A stretch of DNA of 12,073 nt from Cytophagales bacterium (lineage in GTDB: Bacteria > Bacteroidota > Bacteroidia > Cytophagales > Cyclobacteriaceae), in contig DNZD01000225.1 in the NCBI GenBank assembly GCA_003504855.1, positions 1 to 12,073 on the forward strand. Direction: 5' to 3'. Below the pieces are notes generated by a model, which saw only the letters and a list, made by a program, of their open reading frames with translations, did not search any database and was not told the DNA's origin. The position numbers and the translations under genes are program-made. Below, in pieces: positions 6,449 to 12,073 of this stretch (position 1 is the first letter of the stretch; each line of letters begins with the position of its first letter).

Positions 6449-8583
6449 AAGAGCTTGACCTCCTCAATGCTCTCCCGGGAGACATTATAGAACTCTTTGT
6501 GAATATTGAACGGAGCTTCACCCTCCAGCTCTTTCATCACATACCTGCCATCTTCCAGCATCCGGTACGCATTGACATTATCCATCAGGTTAAACCTGAG
6601 GATATTCATCACTTGTTTTTTCAACGCATCCTGCTCGAGCAATACGAGGGACTCGATCCTGCGGTCAAAACTCCGTACCATGGCATCCGCGCTACCGATA
6701 TACACTTTGGAATCACCCCCGTTATGGAAATAATAGATCCTCGAGTGTTCCAGGTACTCTCCTACAATGGAGATTACTTCAATATTGTCGCTAAGGCCTT
6801 TTCTTCCTGGTCTCAGGCAGCACATTCCACGCACACTTAGCTTGATTTTAACACCGGCCTGACTTGCCTCATAGAGCGCATCAATAAACTCCCGGTCCTG
6901 GATGGAATTAAGTTTAATGATGATCCCCGACGGCCGCCCGGCGCGGGCATGATCAGCCTCCTCACGCACCAACCGGCACAACTCGTCCCGCATGTCCCGC
7001 GGTGAAGTAATCAGGTTTCGGTATGAACTGGGCAAAGAATGACCTGTGATGACATTAAAGAACTCAGAAACATCACTCGCATATGTCTCCTTGGTCGTAA
7101 GCAATCCGATATCTGTGTACAACCGGGCTGTCACTTCATTATAGTTACCACTGGAAATATGTACGTAGCGGTATACCCGGTCATCGGGTTCTCGGCAAAC
7201 AATCAACAAAAGCTTGGTGTGCGTCTTTAACGTGCCAAATCCATAGATCACAAAGCAGCCAGCCTTCTGAAGGCGTTGCGCCTCACGCAGGTTATTTTCT
7301 TCATCAAACCTCGCCTTCACTTCAAATAACACAGAAACGTGCTTGCCGTTTTCGGCTGCTTTCAACAGTGCCGCACTCACCCTGGACTCACGTGCCAGGC
7401 GATAAATAGTAATCTTAATGGATAGTACCCTGGGGTCCTCGGCTGCTTTCTCCAACAACTCAACAACGGGTTCCATCGAGTTATACGGATGGTGTAACAG
7501 AATATCCCGTTCCTTTAGTACCTCAAACAGATCGCGCTCCCCCTGCTCCGGGAATGTTACCGGCTTAACCGGAGGTCGCGCAGCACTTCGTTTGTCCTTG
7601 AACTCTTTATGACTGATGATCTGTCCGAGTCCACCCAGGTCCAGCATGCTCTCCCGGGGAATGGTAAAAATATTCAGATCATCAAGGTCCCATTGAATCT
7701 TGAGCAGGCGTACCATCCAGGGATCGGTACCTTCCAGCATGTCCATCCGTACCACCCTGCCGGTTCGCCTGGTCTGCAATTTGCGCTTCAATTCCTCCAG
7801 GAAATTCGATTCAATATCCTCACTCTCCTCCAGGGTGAAATCACCGTTTCGATTGATACGGAACAGGTTGATACTCAGCACCTCAACGTTTCTGAAGAGA
7901 TGGTGCACATTATGCCTGATGATATCCTCAATGGATACAAATGCCAACGTGCCGTCGGTCTGGCGGATTTCAAAAAAACGGCCAATGTTACTGGGAATCT
8001 GAATGAAAGAAACCTTCTGATGTTGTGCCGACTCAGCAGGTGCCTTGGTGACGACACCGATCAATAACCGGTTGTTCTTCAGCGTCGGAAAGGTGTGATA
8101 ACTGTCGAACATCATCGGGGTAAGCATCGGATAGATGGTGCGCTGAAAGTACTCATCAACCCGATGCTTATCATTCTCCGAAAGGCTGTTATAATCACAG
8201 ATACAGAAGCCGTTCTTATTAAAAAGGGGCTTCAAGGTGTTTACATAGTAGCTGTGCTGGTTGTCCAGAAATCGCTTGATCTCACCCAGCAGAATAGTGC
8301 GAAACGGTGTCTCCCGTAAGCCACTGTAATCAAAACGCTCTTTACCATAGTCCAGGTAATTGTACAAACTACCCAACCGGATGGTACAGAATTCATCCAG
8401 GTTTGAAGCGGTGATTGAAAGAAACTTCAGGCGATCGAAAATACTGCGATCCGCATGGCGTGCCTGATCCAGTACCCGGTAATTGAATTGTAACCAGGAA
8501 AGATCCCGGCTGATATAATTACTGGCCAGCATCTGTGGCGGCATGTCCGCCGGCACCATGAATGGTTCACTATCCCCTGTCAT
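6445..8583 (-). CDS. ppk1: Polyphosphate kinase 1
   Basis: PPK1 reversibly moves the gamma-phosphate of ATP onto growing polyphosphate at the membrane face of the cytoplasm. The 712-residue protein is full length (E. coli 688). It has the N domain beginning YISRDLSWLQFNYRVL (23-38), the head domain (about 130-330), and two phospholipase-D-like catalytic domains. The autophosphorylated His is His455 in TLKTHTKLLL (451-460); the second catalytic His is His613 in EYLEHSRIYYF (609-619). Also seen are HISSGNYNEVTARLYTD (475-491), RGMCCLRPG (585-593) and SADAMVRSFDRRIE (631-644), the last departing from the commoner SADWM form. The start ATG 8583 is 9 nt after the gyrB stop, so the two are likely co-transcribed. 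ATG codons at residues 9 and 14 are possible later starts. Its stop overlaps the ppx stop on the other strand. Confidence 0.96.
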   Translation of the reverse strand: MTGDSEPFMVPADMPPQMLASNYISRDLSWLQFNYRVLDQARHADRSIFDRLKFLSITASNLDEFCTIRLGSLYNYLDYGKERFDYSGLRETPFRTILLGEIKRFLDNQHSYYVNTLKPLFNKNGFCICDYNSLSENDKHRVDEYFQRTIYPMLTPMMFDSYHTFPTLKNNRLLIGVVTKAPAESAQHQKVSFIQIPSNIGRFFEIRQTDGTLAFVSIEDIIRHNVHHLFRNVEVLSINLFRINRNGDFTLEESEDIESNFLEELKRKLQTRRTGRVVRMDMLEGTDPWMVRLLKIQWDLDDLNIFTIPRESMLDLGGLGQIISHKEFKDKRSAARPPVKPVTFPEQGERDLFEVLKERDILLHHPYNSMEPVVELLEKAAEDPRVLSIKITIYRLARESRVSAALLKAAENGKHVSVLFEVKARFDEENNLREAQRLQKAGCFVIYGFGTLKTHTKLLLIVCREPDDRVYRYVHISSGNYNEVTARLYTDIGLLTTKETYASDVSEFFNVITGHSLPSSYRNLITSPRDMRDELCRLVREEADHARAGRPSGIIIKLNSIQDREFIDALYEASQAGVKIKLSVRGMCCLRPGRKGLSDNIEVISIVGEYLEHSRIYYFHNGGDSKVYIGSADAMVRSFDRRIESLVLLEQDALKKQVMNILRFNLMDNVNAYRMLEDGRYVMKELEGEAPFNIHKEFYNVSRESIEEVKLF

Positions 8584-8592
8584 CGCCGGTGA

Positions 8593-10560
<1,968 letters not shown>

Positions 10561-10611
10561 TTACAATCGGTAAAAATAAGCGTTTTCAGTGGTAAAAAGT
10601 CATTTTTTGGC

Positions 10612-10650
10612 AAAAAAAGAAGGAATTTCGGTTGCCCAAAATCCCTTCCT
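10612..10650 (-). terminator. Rho-independent terminator after ppk2
   Basis: In minus-strand RNA GAAGGGAUUU (10648-10639) pairs with AAAUUCCUUC (10628-10619) over 10 bp with one G-U, around a 10-nt loop, and is followed by seven U (10618-10612). It lies 46 bp after the ppk2 stop and 60 bp before the gyrB start. It should separate ppk2 transcription from gyrB-ppk1. Confidence 0.85.
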
Positions 10651-10696
10651 GAATTACTTCCGGATCGACCCTCAAACCAGGCCGAAAACGGGGTAT

Positions 10697-11662
10697 TTAT
10701 TCGCTCTTTTTGGAGGCCTTCCTGGTACCCCCGGAGGACTTGCCTGATTTCTTCTTTTTGTCGTCATCCTCGGCCATTAATTGCACTTTGGCTTTCTGCA
10801 ATTCAGCCTTCTGTGCCTCGCTGACAATGGGATAATTCATCTTCAACTTGGCAAATTCCTGGTGAATCACAGAGGCGATCGCGAGGCGGGCATACCACTT
10901 GTCGTCGGCAGGAATCACAAACCAGGGCGCATGATCTTCCGACGTTTCGCTGAGCACCTCAGAATAGGTGTCCTGGTACTGATCCCAGTAGGCACGCTCC
11001 TTCAGATCACTAAGAGAGAATTTCCAGTTTTTAGTAGGGTCGTCAATACGCTCCAGGAAGCGCTTCTTCTGCTCCTTCTTGGACACATGGAGGAAGAACT
11101 TCATGATGATCATGCCATTTTCTGTCAGGTTCTTTTCAAAACGACGAATCTGCTTGTAGCGCATGTCCCAGAACTTGTCATCGACTTTCTTCATAGAGTC
11201 GACACCGGGAATATTCTCATTCAGGATATAGCTTGGATGTACTTTAGTCACCAGCACATTCTCATAATGTGAGCGGTTGTGAATAGCGATCTCCCCGCGT
11301 GCCGGCAAGCACAGTTGATGTCTCCAGAAATAGTCATGATCAAGTTCTACTGAATTGGGTGCCTTGAAACTATATACTTTAACGCCCAGCGGATTAAATC
11401 CAGACATGATGTGTTTCACGGCTCCGTCCTTTCCGGCTGCATCCATTGCCTGGAAGATGATCAGCACACTGTACTGATTGTGGGCGTACAACTCATCCTG
11501 AATCTCGGCCAATTTCTTGCGGCTGTTCTCCAGTATCTGCTCAGCTTCCTGCTTATTGAGGTTCTTGCCCTCATACTTGGTAGAGAAATCCTTGAGCTTG
11601 ATCTTCTTACCTGGCTTCACCAGGAGATCTTTGTATTTAATGATTTTGTCGTCCTTGGCCAT
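10697..11662 (-). CDS. ppk2: Polyphosphate kinase 2, class III type (polyphosphate:AMP/ADP phosphotransferase)
   Basis: PPK2 enzymes use polyphosphate to phosphorylate nucleotides; class III members, such as those of Cytophaga hutchinsonii and Meiothermus ruber, act on both NMP and NDP. The 321-residue single-domain protein has Walker A QAMDAAGKDGAVKHIM (71-86), the FNPLGVKVYSFKAP stretch (89-102) with ELDHDYFWRH (106-115), the Walker B-like NRSHYENVLV (129-138), and the lid region with DDPTKNWKFSLSDLKER (207-223). The ELDHD...NRSHYE pattern favours class III, but substrate class is inferred from sequence only. After the fold (to about 295) comes a tail of about 25 residues rich in Asp, Lys and Ser (EDDDKKKKSGKSSGG at 298-312). 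ATG 11662 is the natural start, as it gives the usual N-terminus ahead of the conserved core. A terminator follows the gene, so it appears to be a single-gene unit; it diverges from a secreted-protein gene. Confidence 0.95.
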   Translation of the reverse strand: MAKDDKIIKYKDLLVKPGKKIKLKDFSTKYEGKNLNKQEAEQILENSRKKLAEIQDELYAHNQYSVLIIFQAMDAAGKDGAVKHIMSGFNPLGVKVYSFKAPNSVELDHDYFWRHQLCLPARGEIAIHNRSHYENVLVTKVHPSYILNENIPGVDSMKKVDDKFWDMRYKQIRRFEKNLTENGMIIMKFFLHVSKKEQKKRFLERIDDPTKNWKFSLSDLKERAYWDQYQDTYSEVLSETSEDHAPWFVIPADDKWYARLAIASVIHQEFAKLKMNYPIVSEAQKAELQKAKVQLMAEDDDKKKKSGKSSGGTRKASKKSE

Positions 11663-11865
11663 AGGGAGATAGTTTTGATTGATAATACCCTAAAGCTACA
11701 CCTCCGCATTCTAAGATCAACATGACTTTTGTCATATAATTTCGCGTGTTTAACCGCGCAAAAGCACCGGACTCTGGAAACTTCAATCAAATAAAAAGCG
11801 GTCAAAATATCAGGATTTTGGCCCAATTTCACTACATTTCTACTGCTACCAACCCATACCTCATT
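11663..11865. promoter_or_regulatory. Divergent intergenic region with two short palindromes
   Basis: This 203-bp region must hold promoters for ppk2 (-) and the secreted-protein gene (+). Two short inverted repeats are visible: ATGAC-TTTT-GTCAT (11722-11735) and CAAAAT-ATCAGG-ATTTTG (11803-11820). TACATTTC (about 11833-11840) resembles the Bacteroidota -7 box TAnnTTTG, but the TTTG upstream (11817-11820) is only 12 nt away, too close for a standard -33 element. No convincing ORF was found here. The sites are suggestive only. Confidence 0.3.
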
Positions 11866-12073
11866 ATGAAAACATACCCGCTTATACTGACGATACTGGT
11901 CTTACTTGGTACTGCGGTACCGGTTGCTGCACAAGGTGATAAAGATGCAGTCAAGAGTGTTATTGAACGTGAGACAACGGCCTTCTTTGGCGTCGATAAG
12001 AAAGCATGGCAATCATTTTGGTTGCAGTCGGGCTATACGTATTGGTCGTACTCCGATTCGACCGGCGGGAGTT
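11866..12073 (+). CDS. Secreted protein, possibly NTF2/SnoaL-like (3' end outside window)
   Basis: The ATG at 11866 opens a frame that runs to the window end (69 full codons). It begins with a clear Sec signal peptide: Lys2, a hydrophobic core (about residues 6-18), then P-V-A-A-Q with probable cleavage after Ala22, leaving Gln23 as often seen in Bacteroidota. The mature start reads DKDAVKSVIERETTAFFGVD (25-44), then KKAWQSFWLQSGYTYWSYSD. An acidic helix followed by an aromatic-rich segment of this kind resembles small secreted NTF2/SnoaL-like (DUF4440-type) proteins, but the fragment is too short to be sure. No lipobox cysteine is present. It diverges from ppk2. Function is unknown. Confidence 0.7.
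   Translation, partial: MKTYPLILTILVLLGTAVPVAAQGDKDAVKSVIERETTAFFGVDKKAWQSFWLQSGYTYWSYSDSTGGS

Noticed and set aside
6470..6482. CTCCCGGGAG palindrome near the ppk1 end as a possible terminator
   Set aside because: It lies within ppk1 coding sequence, has no loop and no T run, and CCCGG-rich words recur throughout the coding regions as codon usage.
7609..8067. 152-codon plus-strand open frame inside ppk1
   Set aside because: It is antisense to well-conserved PPK1 sequence, has no plausible leader, and no recognisable domain.
10781..11272. 163-codon plus-strand open frame inside ppk2
   Set aside because: It is antisense to the conserved PPK2 core, and its hydrophobic stretches arise from the reverse of Lys/Glu-rich codons.
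11617..11832. 71-codon minus-strand open frame over the ppk2 start
   Set aside because: It overlaps the ppk2 N-terminus in another frame and the spacer palindromes; the Cys/Arg-rich translation resembles nothing known.

Overview
The window looks like chromosomal core DNA of a Bacteroidota bacterium, most likely of the Cytophagales type. The signs are a methionine synthase split into two proteins and followed by metF, a short exopolyphosphatase, a class III PPK2 of the kind known from Cytophaga hutchinsonii, no clear Shine-Dalgarno sequences, A-rich leaders, and TTTG-type promoter fragments. No mobile element, CRISPR array, tRNA, rRNA or phage gene was seen. The assignment to phylum is inference from protein sequence; the genus is not resolved.

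Layout. Positions 1-513 (+) hold the 3' end of an SGNH/GDSL-type esterase gene. A strong bidirectional terminator (534-565) separates it from a minus-strand methionine operon (5400 down to 581): a SAM-I riboswitch, a homocysteine methyltransferase subunit, the B12-dependent core of methionine synthase, and metF. Divergent from this operon is a short Ppx/GppA-type exopolyphosphatase (5501-6448, +). Its stop codon interlocks with that of ppk1 (6445-8583, -). Directly upstream of ppk1, 9 nt away, is gyrB (8593-10551, -). A rho-independent terminator (10612-10650) then separates gyrB from the upstream minus-strand ppk2 (10697-11662). A 203-bp divergent intergenic region precedes the start of a secreted protein gene cut by the window edge (11866-12073, +).

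Two functional blocks stand out. In the methionine block, MetF makes 5-methyl-tetrahydrofolate, and the two MetH parts use it to methylate homocysteine through cobalamin. The product SAM should shut the operon off through the riboswitch. The expression platform can be read directly: an 8-nt copy of the aptamer's J1/2-P2 strand lies just before the GTG start, so one switching strand can pair either with the aptamer or with the ribosome-binding region. In the polyphosphate block, synthesis (PPK1), use for nucleotide phosphorylation (PPK2) and degradation (Ppx) lie within about 6.2 kb, with gyrB embedded among them.

Most genes are well-conserved housekeeping genes. The items most worth a second look are the riboswitch expression platform, the gyrB-ppk1 pairing inside the polyphosphate cluster, and the interlocked convergent ppx/ppk1 ends. 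I see no strong candidate for a wholly undescribed system.
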